Shown piece after piece: positions 43,039 to 51,598 of a stretch of DNA of 64,000 nt. Every line of letters begins with the position of its first letter. The stretch's first letter is position 1. The stretch lies in NCBI RefSeq assembly GCF_018531495.1, contig NZ_JAHDTI010000002.1:62001-126000 (forward strand). Reading direction: 5' to 3'. The position numbers and the translations under genes are program-made. The notes under the pieces are model-generated. The model was not told the origin of the DNA and searched no databases. It saw only the letters and a program-made list of their open reading frames with translations. The stretch comes from Nonomuraea sediminis (GTDB lineage Bacteria; Actinomycetota; Actinomycetes; Streptosporangiales; Streptosporangiaceae).

Positions 43039-44064
43039 ATGAGGCGGATGTCAGTCGTGTTAGCTGTCGGCCTGCTGAGCTCCGGCATCATCGCCACACC
43101 AGCCCAAGCGGCCAGTACAACGAACGCTCTGGCCTCTGATATACCGACCGCACAGCAGGTGGCGACGTTCTGGCTCGGAGACGGCGGGGCCAACCTGATG
43201 AACGCCACCCCGTACAGCGTCCAGACCGTCATCACCGACGGGGCCCTTCCGTCCGGCGGCATCGTGCCCGATGGCAAGCCCACCAGCGTGCCGCCCCTGG
43301 CCCCGCCCGCCTCCCGTCTCGCGAACGACAAGACGCCCGCCACCACGGGCAAGGTATTCTTCGTCGGCGCCGACGGCCAACCGCACTGGTGCACGGGCAC
43401 CGCCGTGCAGTCGGCTTACCGCAACCTGGTCGCCACCGCGGGGCACTGCGTATACGACACCCAGTCCGCCCTCACCACACTCGACAAGTGGGTATTCGTT
43501 CCTGGCTACGCCGACGGCACGACTCCGTCGGGCCTTTACGTCGGGAAGCAGGTCTTCACCCACTTCGACTTCGCCTCGTACGAGGACTACGACCGCGATT
43601 ACGCCTTCGTCAACGTCTACAACGGCGTCGTCTCCGCCCCATCAGGGGGGCTCACCAACCTCGGGAGGTTGGGCGACAGCGTCGGCGGACAGGGTGTGGC
43701 TTACAACCAGCCGCTGTCCACTCCGGTCGACGTTTTCGGCTATCCGGCCGGCACGCCGCCTTACACGGGCGAGAAGATTGAATCGTTCAAGGGTGAGACG
43801 TTCAGCGTGAAGATCCCCAGCTTGAAAATCGAGGAGGGCATCGGCGTCGATTCCAGGGTCCCCGGCGAAGGCTCCCTCGGCTCGTCCTGGCTGGTGTCCT
43901 ACAGCGACGGCGCCAGACTCGGCTACCTCAACGGGATCACCATCAGCGTCGCCGACACCGACGGCGACCTGAGCTACGACACGAGTGTCTCCCCGTACTT
44001 CGATGGCGAATTCGGCGAGGTCTACGCTTCCGCCGCCAGGATCTGGACCGGCTCGATCGCGTAA
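43039..44064 (+). CDS. secreted trypsin-fold protein, catalytic serine apparently replaced
   Basis: 341 residues. Signal peptide: MRRMSVVLAVGLLSSG..., cleavage likely after AQA near residue 24. A propeptide-like stretch precedes the peptidase domain. His is in LVATAGHCVYDT, disulfide-paired with CTGTAV, and Asp in DRDYAFVNVYN. At the serine motif the usual GxSGGPWL is matched by GSLGSSWLV, so Leu occupies the catalytic position. Either the fold is inactive or another serine nearby is used. The C-terminal part (DTDGDLSYDTSVSPYFDG) is Asp-rich and may bind calcium. The ribosome site is CAGGAGATG. Confidence 0.82.
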   Translation: MRRMSVVLAVGLLSSGIIATPAQAASTTNALASDIPTAQQVATFWLGDGGANLMNATPYSVQTVITDGALPSGGIVPDGKPTSVPPLAPPASRLANDKTPATTGKVFFVGADGQPHWCTGTAVQSAYRNLVATAGHCVYDTQSALTTLDKWVFVPGYADGTTPSGLYVGKQVFTHFDFASYEDYDRDYAFVNVYNGVVSAPSGGLTNLGRLGDSVGGQGVAYNQPLSTPVDVFGYPAGTPPYTGEKIESFKGETFSVKIPSLKIEEGIGVDSRVPGEGSLGSSWLVSYSDGARLGYLNGITISVADTDGDLSYDTSVSPYFDGEFGEVYASAARIWTGSIA

Positions 44065-44065
44065 C

Positions 44066-44185
44066 CGGGTGGTGCGGCGGTGGGTGAGGCCGTTGTGGTC
44101 GAGGTGTTCGAGTAGGGGTGTGGCGACACGCCCAGCGCGGACGCTTGCCGTGGTCGACGTGCCCCGCGGTGGCGATCACGTGCAT
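44066..44185 (-). pseudogene. selB: selB remnant with internal deletion
   Basis: The ATG at 44185 lies inside the selA stop region, as expected for a coupled selA-selB pair. It encodes MHVIATAGHVDHGK, the exact N-terminus of the SelB GTPase up to the P-loop lysine. After codon 14 the sequence departs. In the +1 frame it continues with RVATPLLEHLDHNGLTHRR, which fits the last winged-helix of SelB. About 550 codons between these ends are missing, and the joined ends are out of frame. The protein cannot function in selenocysteine delivery. The junction is near 44141-44144. Confidence 0.7.
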
Positions 44186-45432
44186 GCGAGCACCGCCGCG
44201 GCGAGGTCGTCGTCCTGGTCGGCGGGGACCGAACGCAGGTCGAGCAGGAGCCGCCCGCCGGTGACCCGGCCGACGACGGCGGGATCGCCCTGTCGCAGCG
44301 GCGGCCCCAGCCGTTCGGGCAGCTCCAGAGCCACGCTGGGCAGCTCGCGACCCGGCGCGCCCCCGCCGCCCACCACCGAGGTGGAGTCCACCACGGCGCA
44401 GCCGAGCCTTTCCGCCAGCCGCCGCGCCCGGAGCCGGAGTTCATTCACGCTCTGGCGCAGCGCCACCCGCGTCGGCGAATCCGCGCGCAACGCGGCTCCG
44501 AGCGCCGCCAGCGTGAGCTTGTCGACCCGCAGGGCCCGAGCCAACGGGTGCCCGCGCAGCAGGTTGACCAGGTCAGCGCGGCCGAGGATCAGCCCGGCCT
44601 GTGGGCCGCCGAGCAGCTTGTCCCCGCTGGCGGTGACCAGGGCGGCGCCTGCCCTGAGCGTGCTGCGCGCGTCCGGTTCGCCGGGCAGCAGCGGCTCGGG
44701 CTCGAGCAGCCCCGACCCGATGTCCGCGATGACCGGCACCGGCAGGCGGCTCAGCTCCGCCACCGAGGCCGCCGCGGTGAAGCCCTCGATCCTGAAGTTG
44801 GACGGGTGCACCTTCAGGATGAAAGCCGTGTCGGGGCCGATCGCGTCGCCGTAGTCGCGGGCGGTGGTCCGATTCGTGGTGCCCACCTCGTGCAGCCGCG
44901 CGCCGGTGGACTCCAGCAGATCGGGCAGGCGGAAGCCGTCGCCGATCTCCACCAGCTCGCCCCGGCTGACGACGATCTCCCGTCCCGCCGCCAGCGCGGT
45001 CGCCGCCAGCACCAGCGCGGCGGCGTTGTTGTTGACGACGTGCACCTCTTCCGCGTCCGGTACGGCTGCCGCCAGCACGGCGAGCGTCGCGCGCCCCCGC
45101 CGCGCGCGCTCCCCGGTGACCAGGTCAAACTCCACGTCGGTGCATCCGGCGGCGCCCGCGAGCGCGTCGACGGCGGCGGCGCAGAGCGGCGCGCGGCCCA
45201 GATCGGTGTGCACGAGCACGCCGGTCGCGTTGATCACCCTTCTTGACCCGGTGAGCGCCGACAGCGTGGCCGCCACCACGTCCTCGGGTGCGATCTCTCC
45301 GTCGCGGGCCCGCTGCTGCGCGGCCGTCACGACGGCCTTGACGAGGGTACGGCTGGCCCCCGCGGCGGCCCGCGCGATGCGGGGATCGCCGAGCAGCACG
45401 TCGGTGCGCGGGATACGGCGTCGAGGATCCAT
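44176..45432 (-). CDS. selA: L-seryl-tRNA(Sec) selenium transferase SelA
   Basis: 418 residues. SelA signatures: RRVINATGVLVHTDLGRAPL, HVVNNNAAALVLAATAL, RGELVEIGDGFRLPDLLE, VGTTNRTTARDYGDAI and the PLP lysine in SGDKLLGGPQAGLILG (Lys272). The enzyme converts seryl-tRNA(Sec) to selenocysteinyl-tRNA(Sec) using selenophosphate. The frame is intact and full length for an actinobacterial SelA. The partner selB gene starting in its stop codon is deleted internally, and neither selD nor a tRNA-Sec gene is in the window, so the pathway looks broken here. ATG 45432 is preferred. The open frame extends to 45507. Confidence 0.9.
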   Translation of the reverse strand: MDPRRRIPRTDVLLGDPRIARAAAGASRTLVKAVVTAAQQRARDGEIAPEDVVAATLSALTGSRRVINATGVLVHTDLGRAPLCAAAVDALAGAAGCTDVEFDLVTGERARRGRATLAVLAAAVPDAEEVHVVNNNAAALVLAATALAAGREIVVSRGELVEIGDGFRLPDLLESTGARLHEVGTTNRTTARDYGDAIGPDTAFILKVHPSNFRIEGFTAAASVAELSRLPVPVIADIGSGLLEPEPLLPGEPDARSTLRAGAALVTASGDKLLGGPQAGLILGRADLVNLLRGHPLARALRVDKLTLAALGAALRADSPTRVALRQSVNELRLRARRLAERLGCAVVDSTSVVGGGGAPGRELPSVALELPERLGPPLRQGDPAVVGRVTGGRLLLDLRSVPADQDDDLAAAVLACT

Positions 45433-45503
45433 GCTCACCACCCCGGCCGAGCGGAGGCACACAGGAATCGAAGGTGCCCGACCGGACACCGGATGGCTCA
45501 CGC

Positions 45504-45707
45504 TCAACGGATGCGGACGATGACCTTGGTCCGCCGCGACAGGGCGGGCGGGCCGATGAACGGGAGCGCGATCTCCAGCAGTTCGGGCACCTGAGCCAGC
45601 GACGAGACCAGCGGACCTGGATCTCCCTGCGCGAAATGGCGCCGGGTGAGCAGGGGCGCCTGGGCGGCTTCAAGCGGCCGCACGGTGCACTCCCTGGTCT
45701 GCGGCAT
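45504..45707 (-). pseudogene. truncated carboxymuconolactone decarboxylase/AhpD-like gene
   Basis: The ATG at 45707 has a good GGAGG site, and the 67-codon frame reads like the N-terminal third of a CMD/AhpD-family protein: APLLTRRHFAQGDPGPLV, then LAQVPELLEIALPFIGPPAL and RRTKVIV. Family members continue with a helix carrying the redox CxxC, but here the frame ends at a TGA right after RTKVIVRIR and no continuation is seen in other frames. It lies 71 bp upstream of selA on the same strand. Confidence 0.6.
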
Positions 45708-45724
45708 ACCAGGTAACCTCCGGA

Positions 45725-46127
45725 TCAGCTGAATCCGTTTTCACGATAAAGCCTGGCATCGCATACCAGCACCCGCCATCCAGGCAGCGTCATAATCCTG
45801 TAAGGCTCGATCCATATATGAATTGCCGCAAATAGCGGGCTTTCGCCGCCCACCACCGCCGCCAGCACGTCCCTGCCGAGCCGCGAGGCGACGATCGCCG
45901 GCACGCCGAGCAGCACCGCGACGACCACCGTCCGCCGGCCCCGCGACCACGTCGCGCGCAGCACGCCGTCCACGCCCCGATGGCGACCGGCCGCGGTGCC
46001 GAAGATGACGAGATGGGCGAGCAGCATCAGGAAATAGGTCCAATGCCACAGGTAGAGGCCCGACTTCGGCGCTCTGCCGAAGTCGGGCGGGAGCTTCCAT
46101 GCCGCGTTCTGCGCCTCCCCTCGACCT
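45725..46127 (-). pseudogene. 5'-truncated membrane protein remnant
   Basis: The frame is open from about 46127 to a TGA at 45725, but the upstream part has no ATG, GTG or TTG with a ribosome site. It clearly continues the same protein (WKLPPDFGRAPKSGLYLWHW, then TYFLMLLAHLVIFG). The first ATG is internal (46027) in mid-helix. At least two hydrophobic segments are seen. Loss of the true 5' end explains this. The family is not recognised, though DoxX- or HTTM-like proteins are possible. Confidence 0.5.
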
Positions 46128-46184
46128 CGGTCGAATACAGGGAGTGACGCTGCCCTTTACGGAACGCGAACGCTTGACCCGGCT

Positions 46185-47282
46185 CTACCAGAACGAGGCA
46201 TACGTGACCAGGGATGCCGTGTCGAGCCTGGTCACCGCCGTGTAGCAGGCGACGTCGCGGACGTAGGCCATGCTGGCCGAGGTGGTCCACACGGTCAGCA
46301 GGTTGCAGTATTCGGGGCCCGGGCCGTACGCGGTGACCTGCACGTTGTCAGGCAGGGTGCCGACCTTCGGGAAGGTCACCAGGCGCAACCCCGTGCCCGC
46401 GGTCTGGACGGTGTTCACCGCGCCCACGCTGTTGAAGTTGATCCCGGCAGGCACGGGAGCGTACGGGCCGGGGTTGGCAGGCACGTTGTCGAAGGTGTAG
46501 GCGAAGAGCTTGGGCGGGATCGCCGCGCCGTAAATCGCGCGCCGGCGCTGGTAGGTGAGGCTCCAACCGGTCTTGAGCGGGCCGTTCAGCGCGTCGTGGC
46601 AGACAACTTCCACCGTCTGCGCGCCCGCGACGACGGGTGCCGCGGGCCATGCCCTGACCTTGCATCTGGCGGGCTGCTGCGGGTCGGCCGCGGTCACCTG
46701 GACGCCGCCCTCCGGGCCGGGCGTGCCGAGGCCGGGAAGCACGACCCGCCAGGCGTTGACGGCGATGGGGACGACCGTGTTGATCCCTCCGGCCGAGTTG
46801 AACTGGGTGACGATCGATCCCGGCATGTAGTGCACATAGCCGAAGCCCTGGGGAGCGGGCAGGAGGCCGGTGCTCTCGTTGTACACGATCGAGAACGGCA
46901 CGGCCGCCGGGCTGCCGCCGAACTTGTAGCACTTGACCGAGACGATCTCGTCCGGACCTGACGGCCACCACTTGCCCGCCTGGCACCAGACGGCGGCGTC
47001 GATGACCGCGGTCACGTGCACGACGCCGCCCGGGCCGGCGATCTGCGGGAAGCGGACGAAGGTCTCGCCCGGCACGCCGGGGCTGACCGTGACGTTGAAG
47101 CCCGCGGGCCAGCTTCCGGCCTGATGGCTGGGGTCTGGAATGCCGGAAGGGATGTTGACGTAGGCGAAGCCCCAGCGGTTGGGCACCGCTGCCGCCGCCG
47201 TGCCCGTCGCCAGGAAACCGGATCCCGCGAGCAGGACTGTCACGCATAACAGGTACAGGCACAGGGATCTGAGTCGGCGCAT
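46185..47282 (-). CDS. secreted protein of three tandem repeats, unknown family
   Basis: 365 residues. The signal peptide (MRRLRSLCLYLLCVTVLLAG, cleavage near residue 32) is followed by three repeats of about 100 residues: 38-134, 147-244 and 259-361. Each begins with a F-G/A-Y stretch (WGFAYVNIP, GFGYVHYMP, LFAYTFDNV) and has an N-x-x-G-x-x-N-T/V segment. V-x-V-T-A lies near the middle (VHVTAV, VQVTAA, VQVTAY). Each has one cysteine pair (100/118, 207/228, 326/346) and ends in an I/L-V/T-Y strand. Probably three disulfide-pinned beta domains outside the cell. The start at 47282 has GGAG. No family recognised. Confidence 0.75.
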   Translation of the reverse strand: MRRLRSLCLYLLCVTVLLAGSGFLATGTAAAAVPNRWGFAYVNIPSGIPDPSHQAGSWPAGFNVTVSPGVPGETFVRFPQIAGPGGVVHVTAVIDAAVWCQAGKWWPSGPDEIVSVKCYKFGGSPAAVPFSIVYNESTGLLPAPQGFGYVHYMPGSIVTQFNSAGGINTVVPIAVNAWRVVLPGLGTPGPEGGVQVTAADPQQPARCKVRAWPAAPVVAGAQTVEVVCHDALNGPLKTGWSLTYQRRRAIYGAAIPPKLFAYTFDNVPANPGPYAPVPAGINFNSVGAVNTVQTAGTGLRLVTFPKVGTLPDNVQVTAYGPGPEYCNLLTVWTTSASMAYVRDVACYTAVTRLDTASLVTYASFW

Positions 47283-47463
47283 TGTCACTCTCCGTCCGTC
47301 TGGGGAAGTCGCCGAGCTCGGTAATATCCCGATTTTTCCTTGTTGAATAGGCCCCAAATATTCTTTTTGTTGAAGTTTGCAACACCCCGAGTTAAGGGCG
47401 AACTCTAATTCCACCTACAGCCGTTTCGGGCGACAAAGAGGAATGGCGCAGTACCAATTCTCG
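47283..47463. other. AT-richer gap between egt operon and secreted repeat protein
   Basis: 181 bp with runs such as TTTTTCC and CTTTTTGTTG, unusual in this GC-rich window. It must hold the end of the egt transcript and the promoter of the repeat protein. No convincing hairpin was found, and the low GC may mark a promoter or an insertion scar. Confidence 0.3.
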
Positions 47464-48588
47464 CTAGTCGGCGAGCACGCGGGCCAGGGCCTGCAGGGTC
47501 TCCACGGGGGTGCCGGGCGGCGGTGAGACGCGGAGCACAGGCTCGCGCAGGTCCAGCGGCGCCCGGGCGGTGGGCACGACGTTGACCAGCAGGGACGCCG
47601 CGGCAGCGCGGGCTGCGGCGTGCTCGGCCGTGTCGCCCGGCGGGGGTTCCAGCGTGACGAGGGCGGACGGCTCGTCGAGCGGCTCGGCCACGCGCCAGCC
47701 CCCGGCCCCGTCGAGCAGGCCGCGCGCCGTACGGCCCAGGTCTGCCAGGTGCGCGTGGACGGCGGACGGGTCGAGCACGTGGTGTTCGAGCGCGGCCACG
47801 CCGAGCCCGATCCGGGCCGCGATCGCCCCTTCGGAGCTCTCATAGCGAGCCGCGCCGGGCACCGGCTCAGGCAGCCCGGGTTCGTTCCAGACGTGCCCGC
47901 CCAGGGTGGGGGCCGCGGCGTCCATGCCGGGCGTGAGGCCGGGCACGATCAGGAAGCCGGCGCCGCGCGGCCCGGCCAGCCACTTGCGCGAGGTCCCCAC
48001 GTACGCGCTCGCGCCCGCCCCGCGCACCTCCACTTGCCCGAGCGACTGGCAGACGTCCAGCACGAACGGGACGCCGGCCGTACGGCACAGCGTCCCGATC
48101 TCCGCCGCCGGTTGGACGACGCCGCGGTGGGAGCCGAGGTGGGAGACGATCACCAGATCCAGCCCGGCCGCCAGCCCGGCGCGCAGCCCGTCCAGGTCGA
48201 GGCGGGCGTCGCCGTCCACAGGGAGTTCGACCAGGTTCCAGCCCAGGCGGCGCAGCAGCATCAGTGTGCTGCCGTACTCGGTGCGCGCGTAGCCGACGCG
48301 GCTGCCCGGCGGGAACCGCCACCCGCCCAGCAGCGCGGCCATCGCCGCGGTCCCGCTCTCCAGGAACGCCACGTCCGCCGGGCCTGCGCCGACCAGCGCG
48401 GCCAGCGCCGACCTCGCGACTGTGAGGTCGGGGACGGCCGCATAGCCGCCGCGCTCACGTTCCAGCCGCAGGTGCGCCACGACCGCGTCGAGCACCCGGT
48501 CGCTGGGCACGTTGCAGCCGGCGGCGTCGAGATGCCCCGGCGGCGCGACGCTCCGCGCGGCCCGCCACGCCTGGCCGACGTCGCTCAC
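47464..48588 (-). CDS. egtE: EgtE, PLP-dependent C-S lyase of ergothioneine synthesis
   Basis: 374 residues of the class V aminotransferase fold. It opens HLDAAGCNVPSDRVLDAVVA and has the PLP Asp in FVLDVCQSLGQ and the PLP lysine in GTSRKWLAGPRGAGFL. EgtE cleaves the cysteinyl sulfoxide conjugate of hercynine to give ergothioneine. Identification rests on the fold plus its place as last gene of egtABCDE. The GTG start overlaps the egtD stop by 4 bp (GTGA). Confidence 0.9.
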   Translation of the reverse strand: MSDVGQAWRAARSVAPPGHLDAAGCNVPSDRVLDAVVAHLRLERERGGYAAVPDLTVARSALAALVGAGPADVAFLESGTAAMAALLGGWRFPPGSRVGYARTEYGSTLMLLRRLGWNLVELPVDGDARLDLDGLRAGLAAGLDLVIVSHLGSHRGVVQPAAEIGTLCRTAGVPFVLDVCQSLGQVEVRGAGASAYVGTSRKWLAGPRGAGFLIVPGLTPGMDAAAPTLGGHVWNEPGLPEPVPGAARYESSEGAIAARIGLGVAALEHHVLDPSAVHAHLADLGRTARGLLDGAGGWRVAEPLDEPSALVTLEPPPGDTAEHAAARAAAASLLVNVVPTARAPLDLREPVLRVSPPPGTPVETLQALARVLAD

Positions 48589-49565
48589 ACCTCGGCCAGG
48601 ACCAGGGTGAAGTCTCCCGTGGGGTCGGTGTAGCGGCGGCGCACCTTGAACCCCGCGGCGACGAGCTCCTCCCGCAGCTTCTCCGGCCTGAACTTGGCGC
48701 TGATCTCGGTACGCATCTCCTCGCCCTCGGCGAAGTCGACGGCCAGGTCGAGCCCTCCGATCCGGACCCGCATGTCCCTGCTCGCCCGCAGCCGCATCTC
48801 GATCCAGTCCTGGCGCCCGTCGTACAGCGCCACGTGCTCGAACGCCTCCGGCTCGAAGTCCGCGTCCAGCTCCCGGTTGATCACCCGCAGCACGTTCCTG
48901 TTGAAGGCCGCCGTCACCCCGGCCGAGTCGTCGTAGGCCGCCACCAACCGCTCGACGTCCTTCACCAGGTCGGCGCCGAGCAGGAAGGTGTCACCCGGCC
49001 GGAGCGTGGCCCGCAGCTCCTTCAGGAACACCTCGCGGGCGACGGGGTCGAGGTTCCCGATCGTGCCGCCGAGGAAAGCCACCATCCGCCGCCCGGCGCG
49101 CGGCAGCAGCGCGAGGTGCCGCTCGAAGTCCGCGCACACCGCCCGTACGGCAAGCCCGGGAAACCGCCTGGCCAGCCGCTGCGCCGCCGCAGAGAGGGTG
49201 ACCGCGTCCACGTCCACCGGCGTGTAGGCGCGCAACGTGCCCGCCGAGGCGAGCGCGTCGAGCAGCAGCACCGTCTTCTCGCTGGTGCCCGAGCCCAGCT
49301 CGACCAGGGTGTCCGCGCCGCTCTCCGCCGCCAGGTCCGCGGCCCGCGCCCGCAGGATGGCCAGCTCGCGCCGGGTCGGGTAGTACTCGGGCAGGCGGGT
49401 GATGCGGGAGAACAGCTCGCTGCCCGCGGCGTCGTAGAACCACTTGGGCGGCAACCACTTGGGCGATGCCGTCAGCCCGACCCTGACGTCGTGTTCAAGC
49501 GCCTGGCGCAGATAGTCGCGGTCAAGATGGTTGATCACATGTACGGTCGACAGGCTGACGGGCAC
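48585..49565 (-). CDS. egtD: EgtD, L-histidine N-alpha-methyltransferase
   Basis: 326 residues. The family signature LTASPKWLPPKWFYDAAGSE with ITRLPEYYPTRRELAIL, and the SAM motif LVELGSGTSEKTVLLLDAL, are clear. GGTIGNLDP is also conserved. It trimethylates histidine to hercynine, the first step of ergothioneine synthesis. The GTG start at 49565 has AGGAGG upstream, 19 bp after the egtC stop. Full length compared with mycobacterial EgtD (about 321). Confidence 0.96.
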   Translation of the reverse strand: MPVSLSTVHVINHLDRDYLRQALEHDVRVGLTASPKWLPPKWFYDAAGSELFSRITRLPEYYPTRRELAILRARAADLAAESGADTLVELGSGTSEKTVLLLDALASAGTLRAYTPVDVDAVTLSAAAQRLARRFPGLAVRAVCADFERHLALLPRAGRRMVAFLGGTIGNLDPVAREVFLKELRATLRPGDTFLLGADLVKDVERLVAAYDDSAGVTAAFNRNVLRVINRELDADFEPEAFEHVALYDGRQDWIEMRLRASRDMRVRIGGLDLAVDFAEGEEMRTEISAKFRPEKLREELVAAGFKVRRRYTDPTGDFTLVLAEV

Positions 49566-49584
49566 GGTGCCTCCTGGGGTGAGA

Positions 49585-50304
49585 TCACAACGGCTGGACG
49601 CGGACGTCGTCGTGAGTGACGGTCAGCAGGCTGTGCTCGGGTACGGCCCGCCAGCCGGGCAGGTCGTCGAGTGGCTCGCTGGCCACGAGCACGCCGTCGT
49701 GGAGTCGGTGGTAGAAGAGCGTGTCGCCCCAGACGGTCGCGGCGATCGACGCGCCGTCGCAGGCGAGCAGGTTCAGGCGGGCGCCGGGGTCCTTCTCCCC
49801 GGCCCGGACGACGACCTCGGTCAGCGCCTCCCCCAGCCCGAGCCCGGCACGCCCGCGCAGGAACACGGCGGCGGCGACCCAGGCGGCGTCGCACGCGCTC
49901 TCCGCGCGATCGGGCAGATCGTCGGCGAGATCTCGCAGCGCGTCCCTGGCGACGCGCCCGTTGTGGCTGAGCAACCACCTCCCGTCGGTGAACGGCGCCG
50001 TGGCGCTCTCCTCGATCGGCATGCCCACGGTGGCCGAGCGGACGGCCGCCAGCAGGCAGGTCGAGCGGGCGATCCGCGCGAGCGCCGGCAGGTTGGCGTC
50101 GGTCCAGATGGGTACGGCACGGCGGTACCGCACCGGCTCGGCGCGTCCCGGGTCGTACCAGCCCATGCCGTAGCCGTCGGCGTTGACCAGGCCGGCACGC
50201 TGGCGCCGGGGCGCGTACGACTGCCTGAGCAGGCCGTACTCGGGCTCATGGATGAGCCGGGTGATCGGGTGGGTGGCGCCGAGCCAGGCCGCGTGCCTGC
50301 ACAT
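49585..50304 (-). CDS. egtC: EgtC, gamma-glutamyl hydrolase of ergothioneine synthesis
   Basis: 239 residues of the class II glutamine amidotransferase (Ntn) fold. Cys2 is the nucleophile after removal of Met (MCRHAAWLG). LSHNGRVARDALRDL and NADGYGMGWYD are also typical. EgtC removes glutamate from the gamma-glutamyl-hercynylcysteine sulfoxide. The ATG at 50304 lies 1 nt from the egtB stop. It belongs to the egt operon. Confidence 0.94.
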   Translation of the reverse strand: MCRHAAWLGATHPITRLIHEPEYGLLRQSYAPRRQRAGLVNADGYGMGWYDPGRAEPVRYRRAVPIWTDANLPALARIARSTCLLAAVRSATVGMPIEESATAPFTDGRWLLSHNGRVARDALRDLADDLPDRAESACDAAWVAAAVFLRGRAGLGLGEALTEVVVRAGEKDPGARLNLLACDGASIAATVWGDTLFYHRLHDGVLVASEPLDDLPGWRAVPEHSLLTVTHDDVRVQPL

Positions 50305-50305
50305 G

Positions 50306-51598
50306 TCAGACCTGGGCCGTACGGGCGCAGCGGAAGCCGGTGAAGATCTGCCTCCGGATCGGGTAGTCCCAGTTCCTGAACGTGGTCCGCACCGCCGCCG
50401 GGTCGGCCGCCCAGGAGCCGCCGCGCAGCACCCGGTATTCGTGGCCGAAGAACACCTCGCTGTACTCCTTGTAAGGGAAGCTGCGGAAACCCGGGTAGGG
50501 CTGGAACCAGGACGAGGTCCACTCCCACACGTCTCCCACCATCTGCTCGGCCCCGTACGGGCTCGCCCCGGCGGGGTAGGCGCCCAGCGGCGCGGGGTGG
50601 GCGGCGCGGTGGCCGAGGTTCGCCCGGTCGGCGGTGGGGGCCTCATCACCCCAGGGGTACCGGCGCGCCCGCTCGTCGCGGGCGTCCCAGCCGCAGGCCT
50701 TCTCCCACTCGGCCTCGGTGGGCAGCCGTTTGCCCGCCCAGCGGGCGTAGGCGTCCGCCTCGTACCAGCACACGTGCTGGACCGGCTCGTCCATCGGGAC
50801 GGGCTCGGTGCGGCCGAAGCGGGTGCGCCACCAGGCGTCGCCCTCCCTGACCCAGAACAGGGGGGCGGAGGCTCTGCTCCCCTGCCTCCACTGCCAGCCC
50901 TCAGGCGACCACCAGCGCGGGTCGTCGTAGCCGCCGGCCTCGATGAACGCCGCGTAGGCGCGGTTGCCGACGGGGAGCCGATCGATCCAGTAGGCGGGCA
51001 GGTCCACGTGGTGCGCGGGCCGTTCGTTGTCGTAGGCCCACGGCAGGGTGTCGGTGCCCATCAGGAAGCGCCCCGCGGGCACCAGCACCTCCTCGGGGCC
51101 CTCGCTGCGGCCCCGCGGCAGGTCGCCGTCGCGCACCAGGCCGGGCAGCCCGGACAGTTGCAGCGTGGCGAGCATGGTCTCGTCGTGCTGGTGCTCGTGC
51201 TGGATCACCAGGCCGAACACGAAGCCGTCGCGGTGCAGCGGGGCGGGGCCTTCCAGGTCGATCGCGTCCAGGAAGTCGAGCACCCGCCCGCGCACGCCCT
51301 CGATGTAGCGGCGGGCCTCGGCCGGGCCCAGGAAGGGCAGGCTCGGGCGGTCCTTGCGCGGCGTCTTGAACGCGTCGTAGATGTCGTCGATCTCGGGGCG
51401 GAGCGGGTCGATGCCCCCGGCCTCGCGCAGCACCCAGAGCTCCTCGTAGTTGCCCACGTGCGCCAGGTCCCACACCAGCGGCGACATCAGCGGCGAGTGC
51501 TGGCGGATCAGCAGGTCGTCTTCGGCGTCCGTGTAGGTCAGCGAGCGGTCGCGCACCGCGATGAGCTCGGCGGCGATCCGTTCCTTGATGTCGGTCAT
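50306..51598 (-). CDS. egtB: EgtB, hercynine oxygenase (sulfoxide synthase)
   Basis: 430 residues. A DinB_2-like N-terminal domain carries the iron ligands, with the HxxxH motif in VIQHEHQHDETML and a further His in DLAHVGNYEELW. A formylglycine-generating-enzyme-like C-terminal domain follows (VPAGRFLMGTD, AGKRLPTEAEWEKAC, YRVLRGGSWAADP). EgtB joins hercynine to gamma-glutamylcysteine with oxygen. ATG 51598 overlaps the egtA stop (ATGA) and has GAGGG 6 nt before it. ATG 51604 adds two residues. Confidence 0.95.
   Translation of the reverse strand: MTDIKERIAAELIAVRDRSLTYTDAEDDLLIRQHSPLMSPLVWDLAHVGNYEELWVLREAGGIDPLRPEIDDIYDAFKTPRKDRPSLPFLGPAEARRYIEGVRGRVLDFLDAIDLEGPAPLHRDGFVFGLVIQHEHQHDETMLATLQLSGLPGLVRDGDLPRGRSEGPEEVLVPAGRFLMGTDTLPWAYDNERPAHHVDLPAYWIDRLPVGNRAYAAFIEAGGYDDPRWWSPEGWQWRQGSRASAPLFWVREGDAWWRTRFGRTEPVPMDEPVQHVCWYEADAYARWAGKRLPTEAEWEKACGWDARDERARRYPWGDEAPTADRANLGHRAAHPAPLGAYPAGASPYGAEQMVGDVWEWTSSWFQPYPGFRSFPYKEYSEVFFGHEYRVLRGGSWAADPAAVRTTFRNWDYPIRRQIFTGFRCARTAQV

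Noticed and set aside
45480..45506. TGA at 45504 read as selenocysteine in the truncated CMD gene
   Set aside because: Two TGA codons follow within three codons, and the downstream translation does not resume the CMD pattern with its redox helix. No SECIS-like hairpin was seen.
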